NCBI GenBank assembly: GCA_017503645.1
Contig: JAFVSR010000018.1
Span: 1-64,000, forward strand
Source of the DNA: Bacteroidaceae bacterium
GTDB lineage: Bacteria; Bacteroidota; Bacteroidia; Bacteroidales; Bacteroidaceae
Length of the DNA stretch: 64,000 nucleotides
Direction: 5' to 3'
Shown: piece by piece, positions 55,215-64,000 of the stretch
How the letters are laid out: every line of letters begins with the position of its first letter
Position numbering within the stretch: the first letter of the stretch is position 1
The notes under the pieces: model-generated
Databases searched by the model: none
What the model was told of the DNA's origin: nothing
Seen by the model: the letters and a program-made list of their open reading frames with translations, nothing else
Program-made: the position numbers and the translations under genes

Positions 55215-55929
55215 CGGGTTCAAGATTTTCGGCATCTATAATATGCAGTTCAATGGCACGCACCACCAAGCGGGTTACGTTGGTGCCTCGCTGCTCCTCG
55301 GCGGGGAAGAGGCGGGATATAAGGTCGGCCTGCCGTTTTTCGAGCGACTTAACGCCAAAGGGCATAGTTTTGAGGCCTGCTATCATCTCCTTTGTGTAAC
55401 CAAGCGCCAAGTGGCGCAGGAAACACTCATCGTAGCGGTCAATCTCATACTCTATGAGCGATTTCTTGCGGGCGGCATCGCGCATAACAGTTTCGCGGAA
55501 GCGCTGCACAATCTTCTCCAAAATGGGAGAATTGAAAACAGGTCTCTTGCCGCTCATCACCCCCATAATATCGTGACGGGTGAGCAACTCGCCCGTTTTA
55601 AGAGCTATGCCGTCGGCACCTGCATCAAGCACATCAACCCACAGTTTTTCGTTGAGCAGCTCGCCTGTGAAAACAAGCACCTTCACCTGCGGATGGGCAC
55701 TCTTTACCTTTGCACAGATGCCCACTCCCACGGTGGTGGAACCACCCAGGCCCAAGTCGAGCAGCAACAGGTGGGGCAACTGCTTTTCGAGTAATGGGTA
55801 GAGTTCCTGTTCGTTCATTGCAACGCCTATCACATCGGCTTCGGGAATCTCGGTGCGGAATATCTCCTCGGTTCCCTTTAACTCCAATTTGGCATCCTCA
55901 ACTATTATCACACTGAATTTATCGCTCAT
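55207..55929 (-). CDS. response regulator (receiver plus DUF5932)
   Basis: A 240-residue protein. The receiver domain (1-~125) has VIIVEDAKLE acidic pair, the phospho-acceptor Asp in LLLLDLGLGG (~58), VFTGE and the Lys of IALKTGELL. The C-terminal ~100 residues (SLIEYEIDRYDECFLRHLALGYTKEMIAGL) resemble a LuxR-like helix-turn-helix in altered form, as in DUF5932 regulators. It overlaps the kinase gene by 4 bp. Confidence 0.88.
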   Translation of the reverse strand: MSDKFSVIIVEDAKLELKGTEEIFRTEIPEADVIGVAMNEQELYPLLEKQLPHLLLLDLGLGGSTTVGVGICAKVKSAHPQVKVLVFTGELLNEKLWVDVLDAGADGIALKTGELLTRHDIMGVMSGKRPVFNSPILEKIVQRFRETVMRDAARKKSLIEYEIDRYDECFLRHLALGYTKEMIAGLKTMPFGVKSLEKRQADLISRLFPAEEQRGTNVTRLVVRAIELHIIDAENLEPDE

Positions 55930-58900
55930 AAGGCACTGTTTTTAGGTAGAGTAAACATAATGACAAAACCACCGTCGCAGGCGCGGGCCTCGGCCCTGCC
56001 GCCACGCAACTGCATATAATCCTCGTGCAGGCGCACTATCTCTTTAACCACAAGATATTCCATACCCACAAGCCCGCCATTGGGGGCAAGGTTGTTCTTC
56101 GATGGGGTGAACATATCGGCTAAAATCTCCTCGGGCAGTGTGCGGCGGGTGTCGAGCAACTCCACACGCACCACATCGCCGCAATCCACCGCACGCAAAC
56201 GCAGCTCGCCCGCAGCCTTGTATTCAAGGGCGGCATCAATCAACGAGCGGAACAGGAAGGAGAGCATATCCTTGTCGCCACCCACTACAATGTGCGTGGG
56301 TTCGTATTGCAACAGCAATGCACAACCGGCTTTCTTGGCCTTGCGTGCCACGGTGTGTTGCGCATCGCCAAAGAGTTCGTCGAGCGACACGGCCGACAGG
56401 CGGAAGCTCATTTCATCTAACTGCTTGGTGGCACACCCGCTCAATATGGCAAATATGGAGTTATAGTAGTCCATAAGTTCGCGCATAACGGCCACCTTTG
56501 CGGCAAGCGCCTGCGGCTCGTCGGTGACTGCGGCAGCCTGCTCCACAAGAGCACGTATGCGCCCGGGATAATATATTGTTTCGTGTTTTATAACCGACAG
56601 GCAGTTGTCCATAACCATATTTTGCACGTGCAAGCGGTTCTCTTCGAACTTCACACGCTCGGCCTCCTCCTCGGTGGCGGCAAGTGCCTTGTAGTGACCC
56701 GCAAGGCGCACCACGGAGTGATATGCCACAGAGGCGGCATAGCGTGCCACAAGTTCAAGATTAAGCAGTTCGTTTTCGCTCAACGGGCGTTCCGACGCAA
56801 GTTCTATAGCACCTATCATCACACGCTCGCCCGCCGAAAGCACATACAACGGCAAGATATTGAGCAGTTCGTCATCGGTCACATAGGCTGTGCCGCTCTC
56901 GAACACGCTGTGCAAATATATGGCAGCAGCCGATGCACCCGAAGGGGCAACCGCCACCACCGCCTCGTCGCCGCCATATTTGAGCAGCAACGACACACGC
57001 TCAATGCACATTGCATCGCCCGTGGCTGCCAGAATCTCGCTTGCCACCCGCTGTGCAAGTTCGCTTGTGGCAAGCGGTTCCTCGCCACCCGTAACGGCAA
57101 GCAGGCGGCTGTTAAGCCCCAAGACCATACGGCTGTTCATACGCTCTATTACACCCTTGCGCACATACGACACGGCAAAGGCAAGCAGCAACAGTATCAA
57201 CAGAAACAGCAGCAACGCAATGGCCGCCTGCCTGTGGTTGGCAAGCCGCTGCATATCCTCGTAGTGCTGTTCAAGCCCCTTGTCCTCGTGCACCAAACGG
57301 TAGAGCGATGCATATATGTTATTGTTGTAGCGATACTCCTGCCAACGCTGTGTGGCAAGCGCAGCCACCGCAACCTCGTTGCGTATATCCAATATGTTGA
57401 AGAAGATATCCTCCTTGAGCGAAAGGGGGAAAAGCCCGTTGCGCCACCACGAAAGCTCGGCTGCCGAGCCACTAAAAAGGGAGAGCGTGTCACTGCCACC
57501 CACGGTGCTGCGATAGTAGCTGTTGAGCCCGTCGATTACCTGCGCAGCATACACAAAGGTCTTTTCGTAATTGCCGTTCACATTGGAGAGGAAGGCCGAG
57601 TCGGCACGCAGGGCAATACTATCAAACAGCGCATCGGAGGCTGCCACGCCACAGGGGAGGAGCAACAGCATTGCCACCACGCAACGCACCACCACACGCG
57701 GCAGGCGGAACGAGAAACGGCTGCCCTTGCCTTGACGGCTGCTTATATCGAGCGAGCATACCGAGAATATTTCATCGGTCTTGCGATATTTTTCAATAAT
57801 TCCCTTGCAATTCATAAGCCCGAATCCACCGCCCTTGTTCTTGCTGAGTTTGCCGGTAGCATCGCCTATGAGCGAGGCATCATAAACCTTTTCGTTGAGT
57901 ATGCGCGCAATATCGGCCTGCGAAAGCCCTATGCCGCTGTCGGTAACCGACAGCTCCACATAGCCGTCGCCCTCGGCAGCCTCCACGGTTATGGTGCCGC
58001 CCGACGGGGTGAACTTACCCGCGTTATCTACGAGGGTGTTTATCATAAAAAGTGTGAGGGCACGGTCAGCCTTTACCACGGCATCGCTCATCTTCACATC
58101 GAGTGTTATGCCGCGTGCATCGAAGAACTGCCTGCTCTTGGCAATGATATCAAACAGTTCGCGCACCGAAAAGCGCTCTATCTGCAGGCTCAAATCGCCA
58201 CGGCGCATTTTTATCCAGCGCTCCAGAATAACATTATAGTCGTCGAGTTTTTCGGTGAGCTCGGCAATGTACTGCAGGCGGCGTTTGGCGGTCTCTTTAT
58301 CCTCGCCGCGCGACAGGTTGCGCAGTTCGTTGAGCATACGGTCCATATATGGGCGCATACCCCCTAACACCGACACCGACACGCGCTTGAGCAGATTCTC
58401 GCGCTTGTGCTCGGCAAGGTATAGTGCGTGTGAGAGGCGCTGCTCCTCGATGCGCAGCTGTTCGTCGCTTATATTGGCTATGCGCAGCCCCTCCTCCACC
58501 GCCACGGCAATGTATGGCAGCGATAGTTCTATGATGGCTCTCTTTCCCGCTGCAAGTTCCGCTTCGGTTGCAATATACAGCGTATATATGCGGTTATCAT
58601 CAACGGGTGGCAACTGCAAACGATAGACAAACGGATATTCGTCGCAAGCCTCAAAGGGTGCCAACAACGAAAAACGCATATCGCCAGCAAATCCATTGAA
58701 GCCGTCGTGCAGAATGGAGCATACGGCATTGCACACCTCCTCCTCGCTGCTCATTTCGCGCGGCAGGGAGGCAAGCAGATTGCGGCATATCTTAAGCAGG
58801 CGTTTAAGGTTTTGGGAATATGCGTTGTTGTAATGCCGCCAACGGCGGTTGGTTATATAGAGCAACGCACCCACCGACAAAAGCGCAAGCACCGCGGCCA

Positions 58901-60182
58901 ATGCCCACCAATAGAGACGGGCCGCATTATCGGCGGCAGCCTGCGCGCGGCTCTCCATCTGTTTGTTCATACGGGTAGTGCGCAGGAGGTCGAGGTACGC
59001 CTCGCGGTTGATGTCGGACAGCTCCTTATCGCCCACACCCGCATAGGCACAACTGGCCTCGCGGCGCACGCTCAACAGGCATTCGGGGATATTTATCACA
59101 AGGCTGTCCGTGGCGGAGAGGAGTTCCTCGGCATCATCGGCATATGTAACTATGTTCCATTCGAGCGAGTCGGCCGCAGGGTAATATTTGTGGTAGTAGC
59201 CGTTTATATCGGCAAGGGCCTCATCGAGCAATGAGAGCGCCTCATAGTATCGCCCCTGCTGGGTGTTGCACGATGCGGCAACGGAGAGGGCCTCTATCTT
59301 CATATAGCCGTCGCCATAAAGGACAAAGCCGTTCACGGCATCGGTGGCAAGGGCAAGTGGCAACTCATTTGTGGCACCATAGCCTAACCTGCCAAGCAGT
59401 TGTGGGGTTTCGGTGGCTATTTGCTGTTGCAACGCCTCGCTGCGCAGAGCAATGGCAAGCAGCAGCCTGTAATTGGCCGACAGCCACACAAGCCCCCGGC
59501 CTGTCGCAAAATCAAGGCCACGGATATAAGCCTCAACACGCTTTGCGATATTGGGTTCGCTGCCCGCAAGAATCATACGGGCATAAACACGCAACGACAC
59601 ATCGTCGCATTGCTCCAACGCTTTTGCAAGATATTCGGCAGCGGCATCGCGCTCCTCTTGCAAGCCAATATTTGAGAAATAGCATACCGACACCACGCCG
59701 AATTCAACCATCGCACGGGCAAAACGTTCCCTGTCGCCCGCCACAAGCGTGGCCTGTTCCTCCGATATACGACGCATATTGGCCAATGCGCTTGCGCGGT
59801 AATCGAAAAACTCCCTGTTGGCCGATGTGCGGTAACATATGGTCATAAGCCCCACGTCGGCGGCAAGGCGCTCTATCTCGCACTGCGACGATACAAGCAC
59901 CCCCTTGTAGAGTTCCTGCGCACGCCTGTAGTCCATCTGCATCATTGCGGCATAGGCAAGCGCATTGCGGGCTATCATATTCTGTTCGTTGCCCGCATCC
60001 ATTGCAAGCAACTGCGATGCGGCGCTATCCACACGGGCAATATCCTTGTAGCGGCATTCGTCTATGATGCCACACAGCAGGGTTGCACGCTGCTCCATAG
60101 CAACGTCGTGCGAACCGCTGCTGCAAGCCGCCACAAGCAACAGCAACAGAGCGGCAAATATGTTACATAGCATCTTGCGCAT
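55926..60182 (-). CDS. giant sensor histidine kinase, DUF5112/DUF5113 type
   Basis: A 1418-residue protein with lipobox-like N-terminus (LLLLVAAC, Cys20). Residues ~25-415 are helical TPR-like repeats, probably periplasmic (DUF5112), followed by a transmembrane helix (WALAAVLALLSVGALLYI, ~430). A cytoplasmic coiled region and an ATPase domain with intact N and G boxes follow (FMINTLVDNAGKF, VTDSGIGL, GGGFGLMNCKGII, ~700-860). A second hydrophobic and sensor-like unit comes next (~865-1080; ALLLFLLILLLLAFAVSYV), then a second transmitter with CLSVIKHETIYYP and a degenerate ATPase. The His and the good ATPase thus lie in different halves. Confidence 0.85.
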   Translation of the reverse strand: MRKMLCNIFAALLLLLVAACSSGSHDVAMEQRATLLCGIIDECRYKDIARVDSAASQLLAMDAGNEQNMIARNALAYAAMMQMDYRRAQELYKGVLVSSQCEIERLAADVGLMTICYRTSANREFFDYRASALANMRRISEEQATLVAGDRERFARAMVEFGVVSVCYFSNIGLQEERDAAAEYLAKALEQCDDVSLRVYARMILAGSEPNIAKRVEAYIRGLDFATGRGLVWLSANYRLLLAIALRSEALQQQIATETPQLLGRLGYGATNELPLALATDAVNGFVLYGDGYMKIEALSVAASCNTQQGRYYEALSLLDEALADINGYYHKYYPAADSLEWNIVTYADDAEELLSATDSLVINIPECLLSVRREASCAYAGVGDKELSDINREAYLDLLRTTRMNKQMESRAQAAADNAARLYWWALAAVLALLSVGALLYITNRRWRHYNNAYSQNLKRLLKICRNLLASLPREMSSEEEVCNAVCSILHDGFNGFAGDMRFSLLAPFEACDEYPFVYRLQLPPVDDNRIYTLYIATEAELAAGKRAIIELSLPYIAVAVEEGLRIANISDEQLRIEEQRLSHALYLAEHKRENLLKRVSVSVLGGMRPYMDRMLNELRNLSRGEDKETAKRRLQYIAELTEKLDDYNVILERWIKMRRGDLSLQIERFSVRELFDIIAKSRQFFDARGITLDVKMSDAVVKADRALTLFMINTLVDNAGKFTPSGGTITVEAAEGDGYVELSVTDSGIGLSQADIARILNEKVYDASLIGDATGKLSKNKGGGFGLMNCKGIIEKYRKTDEIFSVCSLDISSRQGKGSRFSFRLPRVVVRCVVAMLLLLPCGVAASDALFDSIALRADSAFLSNVNGNYEKTFVYAAQVIDGLNSYYRSTVGGSDTLSLFSGSAAELSWWRNGLFPLSLKEDIFFNILDIRNEVAVAALATQRWQEYRYNNNIYASLYRLVHEDKGLEQHYEDMQRLANHRQAAIALLLFLLILLLLAFAVSYVRKGVIERMNSRMVLGLNSRLLAVTGGEEPLATSELAQRVASEILAATGDAMCIERVSLLLKYGGDEAVVAVAPSGASAAAIYLHSVFESGTAYVTDDELLNILPLYVLSAGERVMIGAIELASERPLSENELLNLELVARYAASVAYHSVVRLAGHYKALAATEEEAERVKFEENRLHVQNMVMDNCLSVIKHETIYYPGRIRALVEQAAAVTDEPQALAAKVAVMRELMDYYNSIFAILSGCATKQLDEMSFRLSAVSLDELFGDAQHTVARKAKKAGCALLLQYEPTHIVVGGDKDMLSFLFRSLIDAALEYKAAGELRLRAVDCGDVVRVELLDTRRTLPEEILADMFTPSKNNLAPNGGLVGMEYLVVKEIVRLHEDYMQLRGGRAEARACDGGFVIMFTLPKNSAL

Positions 60183-60191
60183 AATTATGAG

Positions 60192-60199
60192 CGAAGATA
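60192..60199 (-). promoter_or_regulatory. promoter -7 element for the sensor kinase operon
   Basis: TATCTTCG on the minus strand lies only 10 bp before the ATG, so the mRNA would have a very short 5' leader. Confidence 0.45.
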
Positions 60200-60269
60200 T
60201 GAATTTCTATTAAAAAATATGCGGCCCGCCGAATAAAATTAGCAGGCCGCACAGATAAAAATTCACTTT

Positions 60270-61316
60270 TCAGTTACTTTCGGTCAGGTTGGTTACCTCA
60301 TAGGTATATGGGTTTATACACTGTAAAGTGTTGGGAACATCGGCATAGTTGCCAAGCGAAACAAGATATACAAAACCATTGTCGGCGGTGAGGATATTTG
60401 CGGGGTTAGTGGCAACCTCAATCTTTTTCACCTCGGTGAACGACGGGATATCTATAACCGAAACGGTCTTGTCGTAGTTGGGATAGTCAAGGCCGCCTGA
60501 ATTGGCCACAAACAATTTATTATCGGCCACGCACAGCTGCTCGGGGTTGCGCCCCACTGCCACGGTGGCTTCCACAGCGCAAGCCGTGGTATCTATGCGG
60601 GCCACATTGCCATTATAATAGGTGGCATACACCTTGCCGCCTGCGCTTGCAAGGTAGCGGGGCTGTGCGGCAGTCTCTATTTTCTCTATCACGCGTGCCT
60701 CCTTGTCGGTTACCCAAATAACATTGTCGTTGGCCACGGTAATATACATTTTACTGCCATAGACACATATATCGTTGGCCGTGTCGCCCAGGCCCACGCC
60801 GTTCTGCTGCATAAAACAGTCGCGCACCACAGAATGGTCGTTAAGGTTATATTTTGTGAGAACCGCATTGTTGTACCCCCACAACCCCTCGCAAAGAACA
60901 TACATATCATTGCCCACAATCACTCCGCGACGGGGCCCTACTCCCGCGGTGAAATTTGTAAGGAGGCGGCCATCGGTGGTAAAAAGGTTCACATCGCCAT
61001 CGTTCACATAGTCCGATGTGGTGATGCATATATAATCGCCCGCTGCAAATAGCTTATAGGGCGACGACACCCCGTCGGCAAGCCAGGGCTTTGCCACGGC
61101 ACCTGTTGCCGTGTTGTAACTGCTGTGAACGATTGTTTGGTTCCAATTGGCATCGTACTCCGAGAGGAAACCATACAGCACGCCATCTTTTTGGCACAAC
61201 TCAGTCATATTCACACCGCTTGCAGGAGGAACGAACGAAGGTGCATCATCGCTGTCGCTACAAGCCACAAATGAGATTGCCACAAAGGCAAAAAGAAGAA
61301 ACAGATTCTTTTTCAT
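60270..61316 (-). CDS. btuG: surface cobalamin-binding beta-propeller lipoprotein, BtuG type
   Basis: A 348-residue protein from MKKNLFLLFAFVAIS with lipobox ISFVAC (Cys19) followed by SDSDDAP, an acidic surface-export-like signal. The body shows repeated YncE/beta-propeller blades (YICITTSDYVNDGDVNLFTTDGRLL, MYITVANDNVIWVTDKEARVIEKI, LFVANSGGLDYPNYDKTVSVIDI). BtuG proteins of Bacteroides are surface lipoproteins that bind B12 with high affinity and pass it to BtuB. The position 11 bp after btuB and the riboswitch support this assignment. Confidence 0.85.
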   Translation of the reverse strand: MKKNLFLLFAFVAISFVACSDSDDAPSFVPPASGVNMTELCQKDGVLYGFLSEYDANWNQTIVHSSYNTATGAVAKPWLADGVSSPYKLFAAGDYICITTSDYVNDGDVNLFTTDGRLLTNFTAGVGPRRGVIVGNDMYVLCEGLWGYNNAVLTKYNLNDHSVVRDCFMQQNGVGLGDTANDICVYGSKMYITVANDNVIWVTDKEARVIEKIETAAQPRYLASAGGKVYATYYNGNVARIDTTACAVEATVAVGRNPEQLCVADNKLFVANSGGLDYPNYDKTVSVIDIPSFTEVKKIEVATNPANILTADNGFVYLVSLGNYADVPNTLQCINPYTYEVTNLTESN

Positions 61317-61327
61317 ATTTATATGTA

Positions 61328-63322
61328 TTAAAAGGTTATACAGGCAGTAAGCCTCCACTGCCGCCCGGGCATAGGATAGTAGCCAATTATCTCGTAGCTT
61401 TTATCGGTGAAGTTCAACAGCTCGCCCTGCAAGCGCAACAACCTGTTACCACGCAATGCAAACTCGCGGTTAAGCGACACGGAGTGTTCGGTGTATGCGG
61501 GCAGCCTGTTTTCGGCAATATTCTGCGGCAGCATATATCGCTCGCCCACAAATGTCACAAGATAGGAGATGTTTACCCATTTGTTGTTGAGCGTGAGCGA
61601 ACCGTTTGCCGCGTGGCGCGGGGTATATGGTATCTGATGGCCGTAATTTTTTGAACTGCGGTTGGTTTTATCAACCGTGTGGCTGTAGCTGTACGATGCA
61701 TCTGCAATAAGCTCTACATTGCGGGCAGGTGAACAGGTGACCGACAAGGTTGCATCCACCCCCTTGACATATACCCTGCCATAGTTTTGCATACGCCATA
61801 TATACATTGTGGGCAGCGCCACTATTTTATCCTTCACCCTGTTGTAATAGCCGTCGATGGAGAGAGCCACAGACAGTTTGCGGCCCAAACTGCCGCTGTA
61901 GGTGGCACCCACGTTGTACTGCGTGGCACGCTCGGGCTTGAGCCCCACATTGCCCATACGCTGGTAGTAGAGGTCGGCAAGTGTGGGAGTGCGAAAGATA
62001 TCATTATACGAAGCACGCAGGCGCAACGGCACGTTTTCCAATGGCTGCCAAGCAAACGACACCGCGGGCGAAAGGCGCTTTTTGCTGTCGGTTTTCGATG
62101 AACCGCCGGCATCGTCGGCAAGCAGTGTACCCAACAGACTTGCCGTTGCTGTAACAGAGCCCCTTTCATACGATGCAGCCAACGCCGTTTGTGAATTTAT
62201 TCTTTGCGGTTCCCGGCCTGCAAGAAAATTGTTTCTCACGGTGGCAAACGACAAATCGCTCGTCAAAGAAAAGGAGAAACCGCCGCCCATAGTATAGTGA
62301 GTGCCCACGGATGCATAATACTCGTTCTGCGTGTTTGCATCGGTTTGATAGCCGGCCGCAAAGTTCTTGTTCACCTGCTTATAGCGCGAAAAGAGATAGT
62401 TGTATTTTGCAACCACACGTGCCCGCCATTTAGCCGACAGCGCAAGCTCGCCCGTGGCCTGAACATAAAAATTATTATCCCACAAACGTTCGCTGTTGTC
62501 CTTGTTATATAGCCTTACACTGCCCGGCAAGCCACGCTCCGAGTCGTAATACGCAACCTTCATCTGCACATTGCCACGGTTGCCGAAATCGCCAAACAGA
62601 TTACCTTCCGCTGCAATGCTCTTTGTGTCACCATCGGCGCGATGCAGCCTGCTGCTCTGTGAGCCGTTTACAAGAGTGAAGGGGTAATCGCCGTCGGCAC
62701 GCTGCACATTCAAGTGGGCCGAATAGCTCCAATGGCGGCCGAAAATCCTTTCGCGCAGCAACACAGCCCCCAAAAGCCCAAACGAGCCGACACGAGCCTT
62801 CGCCACGGTGCGGGTTGCAAGAGGCCTGCGGCTCCTAATTTCCAAAAAGCCTGCCGATGCAAAACTGCGTGCGGTGCGGAATATATCGTTCCCCTGCCCC
62901 ACCGTGAGCGAGAGAAGTTCCACATTGTCGAGAGCATAACGCCCTATGTCTATCTGGCCGCTATAAGCATCGGACACCGCCACTCCATCGTAGCTCACCG
63001 CCGTGTGTTTGGCACCAAGCCCGCGCACCGACACTGTTTTAAGGCCGCCTATACCGCCATAGTCCTGCACCTGCACACCGGCCATACGCTTTAGAGCATC
63101 GGCTGCCGTGGTATAGCCAAAGCGCTCAATGTCACCGCTGCGCACTTCCTGTACAGGGGTGGCCGATGACAAAACAACATCCACAGCATCGCCCACAACC
63201 TCTATCTCTGCAAGGTTGCGCACCGACGAAAGCGTATCTACCTGTTGCGCGCGGCATATATGCGCACCGCACAACCACATACAAATGGTACAAAGGGCCG
63301 CAGCCCCAAAAAATCGTTGCAT
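61328..63322 (-). CDS. btuB: TonB-dependent cobalamin receptor
   Basis: A 664-residue protein from MQRFFGAAALCTICMW, with the signal peptide ending near CRAQQ. The frame continues upstream through the riboswitch, which cannot be coding. The plug domain has LAEIEVVGDAVDVVLSSATPVQEV, DALKRMAGVQVQDYGGIGGLKTVSVRGLGAKHTAVSYDGV, followed by a 22-strand-type barrel (RASYNDIFRTPTLADLYYQRMGN; GLKPERATQYNVGATYS) and a final ITF. It is under a B12 riboswitch and co-transcribed with btuG. Confidence 0.92.
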   Translation of the reverse strand: MQRFFGAAALCTICMWLCGAHICRAQQVDTLSSVRNLAEIEVVGDAVDVVLSSATPVQEVRSGDIERFGYTTAADALKRMAGVQVQDYGGIGGLKTVSVRGLGAKHTAVSYDGVAVSDAYSGQIDIGRYALDNVELLSLTVGQGNDIFRTARSFASAGFLEIRSRRPLATRTVAKARVGSFGLLGAVLLRERIFGRHWSYSAHLNVQRADGDYPFTLVNGSQSSRLHRADGDTKSIAAEGNLFGDFGNRGNVQMKVAYYDSERGLPGSVRLYNKDNSERLWDNNFYVQATGELALSAKWRARVVAKYNYLFSRYKQVNKNFAAGYQTDANTQNEYYASVGTHYTMGGGFSFSLTSDLSFATVRNNFLAGREPQRINSQTALAASYERGSVTATASLLGTLLADDAGGSSKTDSKKRLSPAVSFAWQPLENVPLRLRASYNDIFRTPTLADLYYQRMGNVGLKPERATQYNVGATYSGSLGRKLSVALSIDGYYNRVKDKIVALPTMYIWRMQNYGRVYVKGVDATLSVTCSPARNVELIADASYSYSHTVDKTNRSSKNYGHQIPYTPRHAANGSLTLNNKWVNISYLVTFVGERYMLPQNIAENRLPAYTEHSVSLNREFALRGNRLLRLQGELLNFTDKSYEIIGYYPMPGRQWRLTACITF

Positions 63323-63380
63323 ATAAACAAGGGTTAGCAAGCCTTCACCCGAGGCATTGTTAATACTCACATAATAGATA

Positions 63381-63560
63381 AGAGGCAGGTTTTCTGGCTT
63401 GTCCGCCCTTGCGGTTACCTTCCCACCCCACCGGGGGCAGTGGCAATAGATTACCGAGGCATAAATGGACTTACAGCTACGGGTATAGCTCCGGATTTCA
63501 ACCGGATTCCCTTTTACTAACACCACCGAAAGGGGTGGCTGTTACACCTTTATCCGAGTG
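63381..63560 (-). ncRNA. cobalamin riboswitch
   Basis: On the minus strand the conserved core is present in order: GGTGT...CACC arm, AAAAGGGAATCCGGTTGAAATCCGGAG, CCCGTAGCTGTAAG, the B12 box GCCACTG (63438-63444), GGGAAGGTAACCGC, and AAGCCAGAAAACCTGCCT. The btuB ATG follows ~59 bp after its end. No intrinsic terminator is seen after it, so control is probably at translation. Confidence 0.93.
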
Positions 63561-63591
63561 CGAAGATATAGCTATTGAAAATCTTATGCAA
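63561..63591 (-). promoter_or_regulatory. promoter of btuB-btuG
   Basis: On the minus strand TTG (63589-63591), 20 bp, TATCTTCG (63561-63568), directly before the riboswitch. Confidence 0.65.
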
Positions 63592-63682
63592 CAATTTATG
63601 AGAATTTTTGTTGCAAATTTTCTTTTACCCCCGGTAACCCGCGAGTTGTTTGGGAATATTGCGGCCGGGTTTAATGACACCC

Positions 63683-63727
63683 CAAAAAAAGAGGGCAACC
63701 CCGCGTAATCACTACGGAGGGTTGCCT
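63683..63727 (-). terminator. intrinsic terminator between rplI and btuB
   Basis: On the minus strand GGCAACC pairs with GGTTGCC across a ~17-nt loop, followed by CTCTTTTTTT. It is a second stop after the rplI hairpin. Positions 63728-63843 show nothing else. Confidence 0.7.
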
Positions 63728-63842
63728 GGGGGGAATTGAATGATTAAGAAAAAGTTCTACTAATTTTCTCGTTGCTTTGCTACTGTCTATTACTATAACA
63801 CAGCAAAAAGAGAAAAGTTTGTAGAAAACACAATTTTTTTAT

Positions 63843-63877
63843 AAAAAAAACGGGGCTGTGTCGTTGACACAGCCCCG
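63843..63877 (-). terminator. terminator of the rplI operon
   Basis: A perfect 12-bp stem CGGGGCTGTGTC / GACACAGCCCCG has a 3-nt loop and is followed by T8 on the minus strand. Confidence 0.93.
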
Positions 63878-63906
63878 CTCGTATATATTTACCAAATAAT
63901 CCTTAA

Positions 63907-64000
63907 TTATTCAGCAGCCTCGGCTACCACATTGTAGGGAACCTTAACGGTAACCTCCTTGTGCAAGCGGATTGTAGCATTGTACTCACCAACCTCTTTA
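63907..64000 (-). CDS. rplI: 50S ribosomal protein L9, C-terminal part
   Basis: The last 30 codons are in the window, reading KEVGEYNATIRLHKEVTVKV then PYNVVAEAAE and TAA. The pattern GxYxxxxRLHKEVxVxVPxxVVAE is the conserved end of L9, which binds 23S rRNA. The rest of the gene lies beyond the window edge. Confidence 0.88.
   Translation of the reverse strand, partial: KEVGEYNATIRLHKEVTVKVPYNVVAEAAE

Noticed and set aside
63323..63526. N-terminal extension of BtuB by 68 codons
   Set aside because: The stretch is the cobalamin riboswitch; the signal peptide begins at the Met encoded at 63322.

Overview
This window looks like a chromosomal segment of a gut-type Bacteroidota (order Bacteroidales). 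Supporting signs are promoters of the TAnnTTTG / TATCTTCG type with a TTTG element 19-20 bp upstream, scarce Shine-Dalgarno sites, TonB receptor and surface-lipoprotein loci, a BtuB/BtuG pair under a cobalamin riboswitch, DUF5112/DUF5113 sensor-kinase and DUF5932 regulator genes, DUF4494, DUF5689, carboxynorspermidine decarboxylase, and a T9SS/Por-like C-terminal tail. I cannot name the genus with confidence.

Layout. 0-5.9 kb: two tandem tRNA-Gly genes, nspC-pcrA/uvrD, sodB, and a secreted endonuclease/exonuclease/phosphatase protein. 6.1-12.5 kb: a TonB-dependent receptor with an OmpA-like N-terminus and two OB-fold-type lipoproteins, proposed here as a nucleic-acid scavenging locus together with the divergent nuclease. 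12.6-15.6 kb: a small coiled-coil protein, fabG, and a CTP synthase that has lost all three glutaminase catalytic residues. 15.8-22.0 kb: a restriction island bounded by 49-bp direct repeats. It holds a BcgI-like bifunctional nuclease/methylase subunit, a specificity gene made of three target-recognition modules separated by two G9 tracts, and a divergent DUF1016 PDDEXK nuclease. 22.1-26.3 kb: a 1421-aa GH27-GH16 double glycosidase. 26.4-27.4 kb: panE.

27.4-35.4 kb: a complete histidine operon hisG-D-C-B-H-A-F-IE plus a small lipoprotein. It is preceded by a leader peptide with four consecutive His codons, an antiterminator pairing and an intrinsic terminator, which is a textbook attenuator. 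35.5-39.7 kb: a second tightly packed operon (nitroreductase, DUF2520, kdsC-like, maf, cysK, cysE). 39.9-46.2 kb: unknown exported and TPR proteins and a DUF4143 ATPase flanked by iterated repeats. 46.4-51.2 kb: an AT-rich accessory stretch with a LytTR regulator pair, a phospholipase-D-like nuclease, zinc-ribbon proteins and a broken DUF2971 gene. 51.5-54.5 kb: malic enzyme, DUF4494 and YggS genes. 54.5-60.2 kb: a large two-component system. 60.3-63.6 kb: btuB-btuG with its riboswitch. 63.9 kb to the end: the 3' end of rplI.

The strongest candidates for something not previously described are the three-module specificity gene with two G tracts in a BcgI-like (Type IIB) system, the glutaminase-dead CTP synthase, and the histidine attenuator.
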